DNA of 64,000 nt, taken from Gemmatimonadota bacterium. Lineage in GTDB: Bacteria > Gemmatimonadota > Gemmatimonadetes > Longimicrobiales > Gaopeijiaceae. The notes beneath the pieces are model-generated. The model was not told where the DNA came from, did no database searches, and worked only from the letters and a program-made list of their open reading frames with translations. Shown here piece by piece: positions 37,959-45,725 of the stretch. The stretch covers positions 1-64,000 of the forward strand of contig JAGWBP010000007.1 of assembly GCA_021295835.1 (NCBI GenBank), given 5' to 3'. How positions within the stretch are numbered: position 1 is the stretch's first letter; each line of letters starts with the position of its first letter. Made by a program: the position numbers and the translations under genes.

Positions 37959-38375
37959 ATGCCGCGCGTCCGCATAGTCCGCCGACTCCACTTCAGCGCC
38001 GCCCACAGGCTTTCCCGCCCAGACTGGAGCGAGGAGCGGAACGTGCGCACCTTCGGCGAGTGCGCCCACCGCAACTGGCACGGCCACAACTACGAGCTCG
38101 AAGTCGCGGTCGTAGGCCCGGTGGATCCGGAGACGGGGTACGTGATGGACCTGGCGGCGCTCAAGGAGCTAGTCGAGCGCCGGGTGGTGGGCGACCTCGA
38201 CCACCGCAACCTCAACCTGGACGTGCCTTGGCTCGCCGACGTCGTCCCGACGACCGAGAACCTCGCGATCGGGATCTGGCAGCGAATATCGCCGCACATT
38301 CCGCCCCCCGCCGTCCTAGACGCGGTGATCGTGCAGGAGACGCCCCGAAACCGGGTGGAGTACCGGGGCGGATAG
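37959..38375 (+). CDS. 6-pyruvoyl-tetrahydropterin synthase / QueD family protein
   Basis: The 138 residues carry the zinc His residues in LHFSAAHRL and HGHNYELEV, and the conserved catalytic Cys. Cys and HGH are separated by five residues (CAHRNWHGH), the spacing of mammalian-type PTPS rather than the three residues of QueD. It converts dihydroneopterin triphosphate, probably to 6-pyruvoyl-tetrahydropterin. A later DLDHRNLNLDV and the ENLAIGIW segment are normal for the superfamily. A QueD role is still possible. AGGAGG precedes the start. Confidence 0.85.
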   Translation: MPRVRIVRRLHFSAAHRLSRPDWSEERNVRTFGECAHRNWHGHNYELEVAVVGPVDPETGYVMDLAALKELVERRVVGDLDHRNLNLDVPWLADVVPTTENLAIGIWQRISPHIPPPAVLDAVIVQETPRNRVEYRGG

Positions 38376-38385
38376 AGGTGTCAGC

Positions 38386-39081
38386 ATGCACATCGGCCTC
38401 GTCGAGCAGCTCCTCTGCCCCCGCTGCGGACCGCCCTACGGCCTGATTCTCCTCGCCCAGGAAGTGCGGGAGCGCCGCGTTCAGCAGGGCGAGTTCGGGT
38501 GCCCGAAGTGTCGCGGCAGCTACCCGGTCGAGGCCGGATTCGGCGACCTCAGGCCACCGCCGCGCTCTCCGGCACCGTCGGCCCGAGCAGCCGCCGCCCG
38601 CGTGGCTTCCGATCCCGACGCCGCACTCCGCCTGGCCGCCGCCCTGGGCGTTGCCCAGGGTCCGGGTGTCCTCCTCCTAGACGACTTCCACGCGAGCGAC
38701 GCCCGAGCTCTTGCGGGGATAGTGGACGACGTTGAGGTGGTCGTCGCCGGCTGGGGTGGACAAGGGGTCGCTGGGCCGGGTTTGAGTGCGTTCGTGGCGG
38801 GGGGGACGATCCCGATCCGGGACGGCGCGGCGCTGGGGGTGGCGGTTGGAGGCGACCGGGACGAGGCGGCGTGGAGTGAGTCGCTGCGGGTGCTGGCCGA
38901 CGGAGGGAGGCTCGTGATCTCCGGGCCCTCCGACGCGTCCCGCGAGTGGGTGCGGAGAAATGGTCTGGTTCAGCTGCTGGACGGCGGCGGGATGCTCGTC
39001 GCCACGGTGCCTCCAGCGGGCCCAAAGCCACGTCCAGCCATGTGGAGGGGGCCGGGGGTGCCGAGCTCCCCCAGTGGCTAG
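38386..39081 (+). CDS. Trm112-like zinc-ribbon protein with degenerate methyltransferase-like part
   Basis: The N-terminus has two CxxC pairs (LLCPRCGPP near residue 11 and FGCPKCRGSYPVEAG near 39), typical of Trm112/YcaR-type zinc ribbons. The remaining ~160 residues have Gly-rich loops (LLLDDFHASDARAL, DGGRLVISGPSD) that recall a methyltransferase fold without a clear SAM motif. It follows the PTPS gene by 10 bp. Its TAG stop is the edge of an intergenic repeat. The function is unknown. Confidence 0.65.
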   Translation: MHIGLVEQLLCPRCGPPYGLILLAQEVRERRVQQGEFGCPKCRGSYPVEAGFGDLRPPPRSPAPSARAAAARVASDPDAALRLAAALGVAQGPGVLLLDDFHASDARALAGIVDDVEVVVAGWGGQGVAGPGLSAFVAGGTIPIRDGAALGVAVGGDRDEAAWSESLRVLADGGRLVISGPSDASREWVRRNGLVQLLDGGGMLVATVPPAGPKPRPAMWRGPGVPSSPSG

Positions 39082-39131
39082 CAGTCCGTGGATGATCTCG
39101 CGCGTGGGAGGATGTCAACAGGCTGCTAGAA
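39078..39131. repeat. mosaic intergenic repeat, copy 4 (short palindrome between convergent genes)
   Basis: About 53 bp run from CTAGCAGTCCGTGGATGATC to the opposing CTAGCAG read from the other strand. Both convergent genes, the Trm112-like gene and the heme O synthase-like gene, use the TAG at one of its ends as stop codon. The inverted ends are imperfect (about 12 of 17). Confidence 0.8.
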
Positions 39132-40004
39132 TGCCCCTGCGACGAGCGCCGCCAGGAGGAGCGGGTGGTAGAGGAGCGACGCGACGAAGACCCGTCTGCC
39201 GCTTCGCGCGGTGGGAGCTAGGAGGAAGGCCAGCGTCACGGCCACCATGCCGCCGCCCAGGACGAGCGCGGCGGCGGCGTACAGGTCGTCGGCCAATCCC
39301 AGCATCCGAGGTGCCAGGGCGAGGGGGAAGAGCAGAGCCGCATGACCCACCATCAGCCAGGCGATCAGGCGGTCGGAGCCCGCCGGAATCAGTCGGAAGC
39401 CAGCCCGCTCGTAGTCGTGGCGCAGGTTCCACCCGAGCGCGAGGACATGGACGAGCTGCCAGAGGAAGTGAATTGCGAAGAGCGCGGTCCCCTCGGTGTC
39501 GAGAGCGCCTGTGCGGGCCGCCCACCCGATCAGGACGGGGAGCGCCCCCGGAATGGCGCCGACCGGGGTGGCGAGTGGCGACAGGCGCTTGAGAGGTGTG
39601 TAGACGAGGTTGTAGAGGAGCGCCGAGCCGCTGGCGAGGAGGGCGGGGAGCCACCCGACCCAGTGGATCAGGTGGGCGACGCCGGCCACAAGGAGGACGC
39701 AGGCGAAGAGGCAGGCGCGACCGGGCGAAATGCGCCTCGAGGGGAGTGGGCGACCGCAGGTCCGGAGCATCAGCGCATCCGCCTCGCGCTCGAGGAACTG
39801 GTTCAGTGCCAGGGCGCCGGCGGAGCAGAGGGCGACGCCAAGGAATACTTGCAGGGTTCCAGGCAGATCGATGTGGGCGACGTCCGCCACCAGGAACCCG
39901 ACCGCCGCAGTGAAGGCCACGAAGGCGGTGATCATCGGCTTGATCAGCTCGAAGTATGCGCCGCCAGCCTCCCACCAGCGTCCCCCGCGCTCGGAATCGC
40001 TCAA
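39126..40004 (-). CDS. protoheme IX farnesyltransferase (heme O synthase)-like UbiA prenyltransferase
   Basis: This 292-residue protein has about eight transmembrane helices. The first aspartate-rich motif is NQFLEREADALMLRTCGRPL, a variant with Glu in the NxxxDxxxD position, and the COX10/CtaB motif WNLRHDYERAGFRLIP is present. It would add a farnesyl group to heme b for haem-copper oxidases. It may instead be another UbiA enzyme because of the Glu change. No cytochrome oxidase genes lie nearby. Its stop lies in a repeat. Confidence 0.78.
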   Translation of the reverse strand: MSDSERGGRWWEAGGAYFELIKPMITAFVAFTAAVGFLVADVAHIDLPGTLQVFLGVALCSAGALALNQFLEREADALMLRTCGRPLPSRRISPGRACLFACVLLVAGVAHLIHWVGWLPALLASGSALLYNLVYTPLKRLSPLATPVGAIPGALPVLIGWAARTGALDTEGTALFAIHFLWQLVHVLALGWNLRHDYERAGFRLIPAGSDRLIAWLMVGHAALLFPLALAPRMLGLADDLYAAAALVLGGGMVAVTLAFLLAPTARSGRRVFVASLLYHPLLLAALVAGAF

Positions 40005-40013
40005 CTGTTCACT

Positions 40014-40150
40014 CCCTGTAAACCATGGACTTGTCCACGGGCTGCCGCACTCCGTGGATAATCTCGCGCGAGCACTGAGAGTGGCGAAGCGCTACCGGCC
40101 CGAGGAGGAACGCAGAGCGAAGCCATGGGTACGGACACTGTAAACCATGG
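40014..40150. repeat. mosaic intergenic repeat, copy 5
   Basis: It has the motif CTGTAAACCATGG at both ends in the same orientation. Between them is the TCCGTGGATAATCTCGCGCG module and the reverse complement of CTCTGCGTTCCTCCTCGGGC (as at 52440 and 57198). Only the first half of the composite operator remains in each CTGTAAACCATGG. Confidence 0.75.
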
Positions 40151-40154
40151 TTTG

Positions 40155-40310
40155 GCGACCGCGACCGCGACCGGTTTCTTCGGCTTGCTCGCCAGCATCC
40201 GGGCCCGCCACGGTCCCGCGATCTCGCGCCGCCGGCCGTGGCCCCGTGCAACCGAAAGCTCCTCTTTGCCAGATCGATCCCGATGATGCTAACCTCTTTC
40301 CATGTGGATG
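40155..40310 (-). mobile_element. IS110-family transposase N-terminal relic
   Basis: The minus strand encodes KEVSIIGIDLAKRSFRLHGA, the start of IS110 DEDD transposases (usual form EVSIIGIDLAKxSFQLHG, with the first catalytic Asp), then, after a frame change, LASKPKKPVAVAVA, which resembles the following segment. Everything beyond is lost. It is flanked on both sides by mosaic repeat modules, so the repeats may derive from, or be mobilised by, such an element. Confidence 0.65.
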
Positions 40311-40404
40311 CCTCCTCCCTCGGATGGTCGGACCTCTCGACGTCAACGAATCGCTTCACAACCATCATCGGCAGTTCGCGATGCCGCCGGGAGGGGGCGT
40401 CCAC

Positions 40405-40602
40405 TCCACCGTGGACGGTCTCGCGCTTGCACCGAGAACGGCGAAGCACTCCGCGGGGCGCGTGGTGGAGCCATTCGCCCAGGAAGCCACGCAGGAGCGA
40501 AGCGATCCAGCATGGATGCAGCGCCCCTCGAATGCCGCCAGGGTGCATCTGCGGGCTGCAAGGGGTGGCGGCAGCGCTACCGGCCCAAGGAGCAACGCCG
40601 CT
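40405..40602. repeat. mosaic intergenic repeat, copy 6
   Basis: It contains CCGTGGACGGTCTCGCGC, then the reverse complement of the module at 57250-57340 (ATGCACCCTGGCGGCATTCG and GGGGCGCTGCATCC) and a degraded GGTAGCGCTG hairpin. It runs up to 2 bp before the start of the TonB-like gene, so it supplies that gene's upstream region. Confidence 0.75.
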
Positions 40603-40603
40603 G

Positions 40604-41254
40604 ATGCCGGACGAACGGAGCACGGGGATTCGTGGCCGCCGCCGCCGTGAGCGGAAGGTACTCGGGATTGCGCTGCTCTTGTCCCTGGTATTCCACCTCT
40701 CAGTCTTCGCCCTTGGCGGGAGACGCGAGATTCCGACGCTCTCCGCCGAGGCCAGCGCCCGGAAGGCCGAGCTCCTGGTCGCGCGGGGCGGTGTGGAGGC
40801 GATCCGGGTGAGTCAGCCCCCTCCGGTTCCGCTCGTTCCCCCGGCGCTGCCGGTGCCCATCGCCCTCGACACCGAGCCGATCGAGCTCGCCCAGGAGCTC
40901 GACTTCGACCTGGCTGCGCTCCTCGGCGAGCTGGGGCCTCCCGGACTTCCCGGACTGGATCTGGGCGATCAGGGTGCCGGCGATAGCGGCGAGTCCGAGT
41001 TCGTCGGGCCCCGCTCGCGAGGGATAATATGGCCGTCTTTCGAGGGGCTCCGAGGCACCGTCGACGTCTGGGTCTTCGTCGACGCGGCGGGCGGCGTGGT
41101 GGCCGACTCGACCCGACTCTACCCCCCGACACGGGACCGCAAAGTGAACCGGCAGCTGATCAGCGAGGCGTCCGAGTGGCGCTTTTACCCGGCAACGCAG
41201 GCTGGCGTGCCAGTGGCCGCCTGGACCAACTATACCGTGACCGGGTCGCAGTAG
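40604..41254 (+). CDS. TonB-family energy-transducer-like protein
   Basis: The 216 residues have an N-terminal membrane anchor (VLGIALLLSLVFHLSVFALG), a proline-rich periplasmic linker (QPPPVPLVPPALPVPI) and a C-terminal domain with GTVDVWVFVDAAGGVVADST and EASEWRFYPATQAGVPV, as in the TonB C-terminal fold. It would couple ExbB/ExbD energy to outer-membrane receptors, perhaps like the one at 3440-5767. The ATG is preceded directly by repeat sequence and has no strong Shine-Dalgarno. An earlier start inside the repeat is less likely. Confidence 0.8.
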   Translation: MPDERSTGIRGRRRRERKVLGIALLLSLVFHLSVFALGGRREIPTLSAEASARKAELLVARGGVEAIRVSQPPPVPLVPPALPVPIALDTEPIELAQELDFDLAALLGELGPPGLPGLDLGDQGAGDSGESEFVGPRSRGIIWPSFEGLRGTVDVWVFVDAAGGVVADSTRLYPPTRDRKVNRQLISEASEWRFYPATQAGVPVAAWTNYTVTGSQ

Positions 41255-41256
41255 CC

Positions 41257-42852
41257 ATGTCACCAACCCGGGCTTCGGGAGCGATGCAGCGCGCGGCCAA
41301 GCGGATACTCTGGGTCGACGACGAGATCGGCCTGCTGCGGCCGCACCTCCTCTTCCTGCAGCAGCGCGGCTACCACGTCGACGCCATCACCAACGGCGAC
41401 GACGCCCTCGCCCTCCTCGCCGACAACGCCTACGACCTGATCCTCCTTGACGAGCAGATGCCTGGACGGCGCGGCCTCGAGGTCCTGCGGATCCTGCGCC
41501 AGAGCGACCCCTACGCACGGGTGGTGATGGTCACCAAGTCGGAGGAGGACCGGACGATGACCGAGGCGATCGGGCGTCAGGTGGAGGCGTACCTGGTAAA
41601 GCCGACCAGCCCCCGCCAGGTGCTCTCGGTGGTCACGCGCATACTGGAGGGGTCGTCGATTCAGCAGCAGCGCGCCGCCCAGGACTTCGCCGCCCGCTGG
41701 CCGGAGCTCGCCCGTGGGCGGGAGGAGGCTTCGACCGAGGCCGACTTTGCGCGCCTCTACCAGGAGCTGGTGGACTGGCACCTGCGTCTTGAGCGAGCCG
41801 ACGAGACGAGGCTGGTGGCCACCGTAGAATCGCTCCTGGAGGACCTGCGCCGGGACTTCGGCCCCTGGGTGATGCGCAACTACCCAGGGTGGGTGCGCGG
41901 AGGGAGGGGAGCGCCCTGCCTCTCGGTCGATGTCGTCGAGCGTTTCCTCCTTCCGCTCATGGGCGACGACCCGGTATTCCTCGTCGTGCTTGATTGCATG
42001 CGCCTAGACCAGTGGCGCTCCATCGCGCCGCTGGTCGGCCGCTTCTTCGACATCGAGGAGTCCTACCACTACTCGATCCTACCCACGGCCACGCCATACG
42101 CCAGGAACGCCATCTTCTCCGGCCTCTACCCCGACCAGATCGCAGCCAGGCACCCCGGGTGGTGGGCCACTACCGGCGACGAGTCTTCCCTCAACGCCTT
42201 CGAGGACGAGCTCCTCGCCGAGCAGCTCCTGCGCCTCACCGGGCGGGATGTTCCGATCCACTACGACAAGGTCTTCAGTGATCGGAACGCCGCGCAGGTC
42301 CGGGGGCGCATCCTCTCGGCGCTCAAGACCCCGGGCACCGTCCTGGCCATCGTCTTCAACTTCGTGGACCTGATGACCCACGGCCGCTCGGAGTCGCCGA
42401 TCCTGATGGAGGTCGCCAAGGACGAGTCGGCGCTCCGCCAACTGACCCGATCATGGTTCGAGCGCTCGACAGCCTTCTTGATGCTGAAGGAGGCGGCCTC
42501 GCGGGGTCATCGGGTGGTCCTGACCACCGACCACGGATCGATCCACTGCCGACGCCCAGCCACGATCTACGCCCGTAGGGACGCGACGGCGAGTCTGCGC
42601 TACAAGTTCGGCGGCGACCTCAGGGCCATGGACCGTCGCTCGGCATTCGCGCCGAGCGGCTTCTCCACCCTTCGTCTGCCGCCAGGTCCGGCTAGCTCCA
42701 ATGTGCTGCTGGCGCTCGATGACTACTTCTTCGTCTACCCGACCAAGCTGCGGAAGTACCAGCGGCGCTACCGGAACTCCTTCCTGCACGGGGGGATATC
42801 GCCGGAGGAGATGATCGCGCCGGTGGCGGTTCTGAAGCCACGCCCGCAGTGA
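41257..42852 (+). CDS. porX: PorX-like response regulator fused to a PglZ domain
   Basis: The 531 residues join a receiver domain (Asp65 in LILLDEQMPG, Lys in YLVKPTSP) to a PglZ/alkaline-phosphatase-superfamily domain (VFLVVLDCMRLDQWR, TATPYARNAIFSGLYP, VLTTDHGSIHC). This is the architecture of PorX, a regulator of type IX secretion in Bacteroidota with oligonucleotide phosphodiesterase activity; homologues also occur in related phyla. It overlaps the MsbA-like gene (GTGA) and follows the TonB-like gene by 2 bp. No T9SS structural genes are in the window, so the role may differ. Confidence 0.82.
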   Translation: MSPTRASGAMQRAAKRILWVDDEIGLLRPHLLFLQQRGYHVDAITNGDDALALLADNAYDLILLDEQMPGRRGLEVLRILRQSDPYARVVMVTKSEEDRTMTEAIGRQVEAYLVKPTSPRQVLSVVTRILEGSSIQQQRAAQDFAARWPELARGREEASTEADFARLYQELVDWHLRLERADETRLVATVESLLEDLRRDFGPWVMRNYPGWVRGGRGAPCLSVDVVERFLLPLMGDDPVFLVVLDCMRLDQWRSIAPLVGRFFDIEESYHYSILPTATPYARNAIFSGLYPDQIAARHPGWWATTGDESSLNAFEDELLAEQLLRLTGRDVPIHYDKVFSDRNAAQVRGRILSALKTPGTVLAIVFNFVDLMTHGRSESPILMEVAKDESALRQLTRSWFERSTAFLMLKEAASRGHRVVLTTDHGSIHCRRPATIYARRDATASLRYKFGGDLRAMDRRSAFAPSGFSTLRLPPGPASSNVLLALDDYFFVYPTKLRKYQRRYRNSFLHGGISPEEMIAPVAVLKPRPQ

Positions 42853-44705
42853 CCCGGGAGGGGGACCCGAGGCCGCCAGGGGAATCGCTGCGGGGAGGTG
42901 TAGTCGGCAGAGCGCTCTCCTACCTACGGCCCTACCGGACACAGCTTCTCCTGGCCTCGCTGGCAAGCTTCGCCTACGCGGTGTTCGACGCCTTCTCGAT
43001 CGTCCTCCTCATCCCCTTCCTGGCTACGGTCTTCGGCGAGTCGGCCCCGGCCACTGCCAAGGCCGAGGTGGAGGCCCCCGGGCAGCTGGAGAGGGCGCTG
43101 GAGGCGACGCTAGGCCGAATGGTAGATCTGGAGGGCGACCCGCAGGCAGTGGTCGTCGCGGTCATCGTGCTCATCCTCGCGCTGGTGATCCTCAAGAATG
43201 TGGCTGACTTCGCCCGTTCTCTCCTCTCGGCGAGGATCGAGCAGGGGATGGCCCGCGATCTGCGACGCGCCCTCTACGATGGGCTCCTGGAGATGGATCT
43301 CGCCTTCTTCGCGCGAGCGAGAACCGGACAGGTCGCGTCACGCCTCACCCACGATGTCGAGCAGCTCCGCACGCTGGCGACGAGCGAGCTGATCCGGGCG
43401 CTCTCGTCGGTGTTGATCTTCACGGCGACTCTCTACTGGATGCTTGCGATCTCGCTCCGGCTGACAGCGGCGGCCTTTGTGGTGGTCCCCCTCACGATGG
43501 TCCTCTGGGGGCCGCTCGTCCGGCGGCTGAGGAGGGGGGATGCGCGTGTACTCGACCTTGCAGGAGCGGTCGGTGCCCGCATTCACGAGACGGTTGCGGG
43601 GATTCGCGAGGTCAAGTCCGCCTCGGCGGAGGCCTTCGAGCGGTACCGCTTCCGGGAGCTGACCGGGGGCTACCTGCGCACACTCCTGCGCACCGAGCGG
43701 CTCAGGGCGCTCGCTGGCCCCATGACCGAGGCGCTCGTCGCGCTTGGGACGGCCCTCCTCCTCTGGTACGGTGCCCGCCTAGTCGTCGTCGAGAGATCGC
43801 TCACCGGTGGCGAGTTCGTCGGCTTCATCTTTCTCAGCACGCGGCTCTACGCCCCGGTCAAGCACCTGAGCAAGCTTCCCGCCCTCCTTCAGCCCGGGCT
43901 CGCCGCGGCCGAGCGGATCTTCGAGCTCCTGGACGCCCCTGTCGGGATCCGCGACCGGCAAGGTGCCAAGCCGCTCGGTGGCGTACGCAAGGGGATCAGC
44001 TACCGGGGCGTAACGATGGAGTACCGCCCCGGCGAACCCGTCCTGAGGGACATCGACCTCTTCGTGCCGGTCGGATCGGTGGCGGCGCTGGTGGGGCCGA
44101 GCGGGGCCGGGAAGTCGACCGTGGTGGACCTGCTGGCCCGATTCCACGAACCGACGAGTGGATCGATCGAGATCGACGGGATCGACCTCCGGCGGTTGCG
44201 GGTCGGGTCGCTCAGGAGCTCGCTCGGGATGGTGTCGCAGGAGGCCGCGATCTTCCACGACACCGTGCACGCGAACATCGCCTACGGGACGGCGGGTGCG
44301 TCGCGCGAAGAGGTCGAGCGAGCGGCGAGGGCGGCACGTGCCCACCACTTCGTCTCCCGTCTCCCAGAGGGCTATGACACGCAGGTGGGCGAGAGGGGAA
44401 CGGTGCTCTCGGGGGGGGAGCGTCAGCGGCTCGCCATTGCGCGGGCATTGCTCCGCGACCCGCCCATTCTGGTGCTCGACGAGGCGACGAGCGCACTGGA
44501 CGCCGATTCGGAGCGGCTCGTGCAGCAGGCGCTCGCGATGCTCATGCGGGGCCGCACGGTCATCGTGATCGCGCACCGCCTGGCTACGATTCGCCGTGCC
44601 GACCGGATCTTCGTGCTCGACGGCGGGAGGATAGTCCAGGAGGGCACGCACCAGTCGCTCCTCGCCGAGGGCGGGCTCTATCGGCGGCTAGCAGCCATTG
44701 GATGA
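42849..44705 (+). CDS. MsbA-like ABC exporter (fused TMD-NBD)
   Basis: This 618-residue half-transporter has about six transmembrane helices in residues 25-330 and an ATPase domain with Walker A GPSGAGKST, signature LSGGERQR and Walker B ILVLDEATSALD. As a homodimer it probably flips lipid A or a related lipid, since an LpxL-like acyltransferase follows. The GTG start at 42849 overlaps the porX stop. The last codons, LAAIG and the TGA, lie in a fragment of the intergenic repeat. Confidence 0.9.
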   Translation: MTREGDPRPPGESLRGGVVGRALSYLRPYRTQLLLASLASFAYAVFDAFSIVLLIPFLATVFGESAPATAKAEVEAPGQLERALEATLGRMVDLEGDPQAVVVAVIVLILALVILKNVADFARSLLSARIEQGMARDLRRALYDGLLEMDLAFFARARTGQVASRLTHDVEQLRTLATSELIRALSSVLIFTATLYWMLAISLRLTAAAFVVVPLTMVLWGPLVRRLRRGDARVLDLAGAVGARIHETVAGIREVKSASAEAFERYRFRELTGGYLRTLLRTERLRALAGPMTEALVALGTALLLWYGARLVVVERSLTGGEFVGFIFLSTRLYAPVKHLSKLPALLQPGLAAAERIFELLDAPVGIRDRQGAKPLGGVRKGISYRGVTMEYRPGEPVLRDIDLFVPVGSVAALVGPSGAGKSTVVDLLARFHEPTSGSIEIDGIDLRRLRVGSLRSSLGMVSQEAAIFHDTVHANIAYGTAGASREEVERAARAARAHHFVSRLPEGYDTQVGERGTVLSGGERQRLAIARALLRDPPILVLDEATSALDADSERLVQQALAMLMRGRTVIVIAHRLATIRRADRIFVLDGGRIVQEGTHQSLLAEGGLYRRLAAIG

Positions 44706-44735
44706 GCTCGCGCGAGCACCGGGAGCGGCGGTGCA
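44690..44735 (+). repeat. mosaic intergenic repeat, copy 7 (remnant in coding sequence)
   Basis: GGCTAGCAGCCATTGGATGA and CTCGCGCGAGCACCGGGAG match the module at 39078 and 40050. Here the CTAGCAG is read in frame as Leu-Ala-Ala, so the repeat supplies the end of the MsbA-like gene and the sequence around the start of the acyltransferase gene. Confidence 0.65.
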
Positions 44736-45699
44736 CCGAGCTGGCAGGGCGAGCGCACGGCACCGGGCCGAGCACCTGGCGACGCGAGCGGTAGGTGCCG
44801 TTGCGAGGGCGCTGCCGGAGGTGGCGGCCGACCGCTTGGGTGCCGTTCTCGGCTGGCTGCTGGCAAGGGTGTGGCGACCGCGTTGGAAGGTCGTGACGGC
44901 GCAGCTCCGCACCGCCTTTCCCGAGGCCGACGAGCGCTGGCGGCTCCGAGTGGCCCGCAGGTCGTACGCGCACTTCGGGGCGGAGATGGTGGCGTGGCTC
45001 AGACTCGGCGGAGCGAGTCGCGCGGCCATCAGGGAGCGGACCCGCCTGATCGGGGGCGAGCTCCTCGCCGAGGCCCGCGCGCGCGGCCGGGGAGTGATGC
45101 TAGTCAGCGGCCACCTGGGGAACTGGGAGGTGGGCACTGCCGGCATCGTCGCGCGCGGCTTCGCCGTCGACGTGGTCGTGGCCCGTCAGCGCAACCCGCT
45201 CTTCGACAGCTACCTGACCGGTGCGCGAGAGAGACTCGGCATGAAGGTCGTACTTCGGGAGGACGCCCGCGTTGGTGTCGCGGATGCCCTCGAGGCGGGG
45301 CGGTTCGTCGGCATCATGGGGGACCAGGATGCGAGGAGCGCGGGGGTCTTTGTCGACTTCTGCGGGCGACCGGCCTCCACAGCCCGTGGACCGGCCCTCC
45401 TGGCGCTGCGGTCGGGGGCGCTGCTCGCGACCTTCCACACGGTGCGGAGGCCAGGGTGGTGGCCGCGCTACGATGTCCACATCGCCCCGGTGCGCCGGGA
45501 CGCTGCTTCCGAGGGTGGTGGTCGGCGCACACGAGTGGCTGCGCTCACCCAGGCGATAGCGGGGGCGCTCGAAGAGGCGGTGCGCACACACCCCGAGCAG
45601 TATCTCTGGCACCACCGGAGGTGGAAGACGAAGCCGCGAGCGGAGCAGCCCGCCCCATCGGACCAGCGCTCGGCAGGCAAACGTTCCCACCCCCGATAG
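44731..45699 (+). CDS. LpxL/HtrB-like lipid A acyltransferase
   Basis: The 322 residues contain the acyltransferase motif HLGNWE (in MLVSGHLGNWEVG), a downstream VGIMGDQDARSAGVFVDF block, typical of late lipid A acyltransferases, and an N-terminal amphipathic region. I chose GTG at 44731, after GGGAG. A TTG at 44698 that overlaps the previous gene would add 11 residues derived from the repeat. It probably adds a secondary acyl chain to lipid A before export by the MsbA-like protein. Confidence 0.88.
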   Translation: MHRAGRASARHRAEHLATRAVGAVARALPEVAADRLGAVLGWLLARVWRPRWKVVTAQLRTAFPEADERWRLRVARRSYAHFGAEMVAWLRLGGASRAAIRERTRLIGGELLAEARARGRGVMLVSGHLGNWEVGTAGIVARGFAVDVVVARQRNPLFDSYLTGARERLGMKVVLREDARVGVADALEAGRFVGIMGDQDARSAGVFVDFCGRPASTARGPALLALRSGALLATFHTVRRPGWWPRYDVHIAPVRRDAASEGGGRRTRVAALTQAIAGALEEAVRTHPEQYLWHHRRWKTKPRAEQPAPSDQRSAGKRSHPR

Positions 45700-45725
45700 C
45701 GTCTCAAGGCAGCGTAGATTCAACC

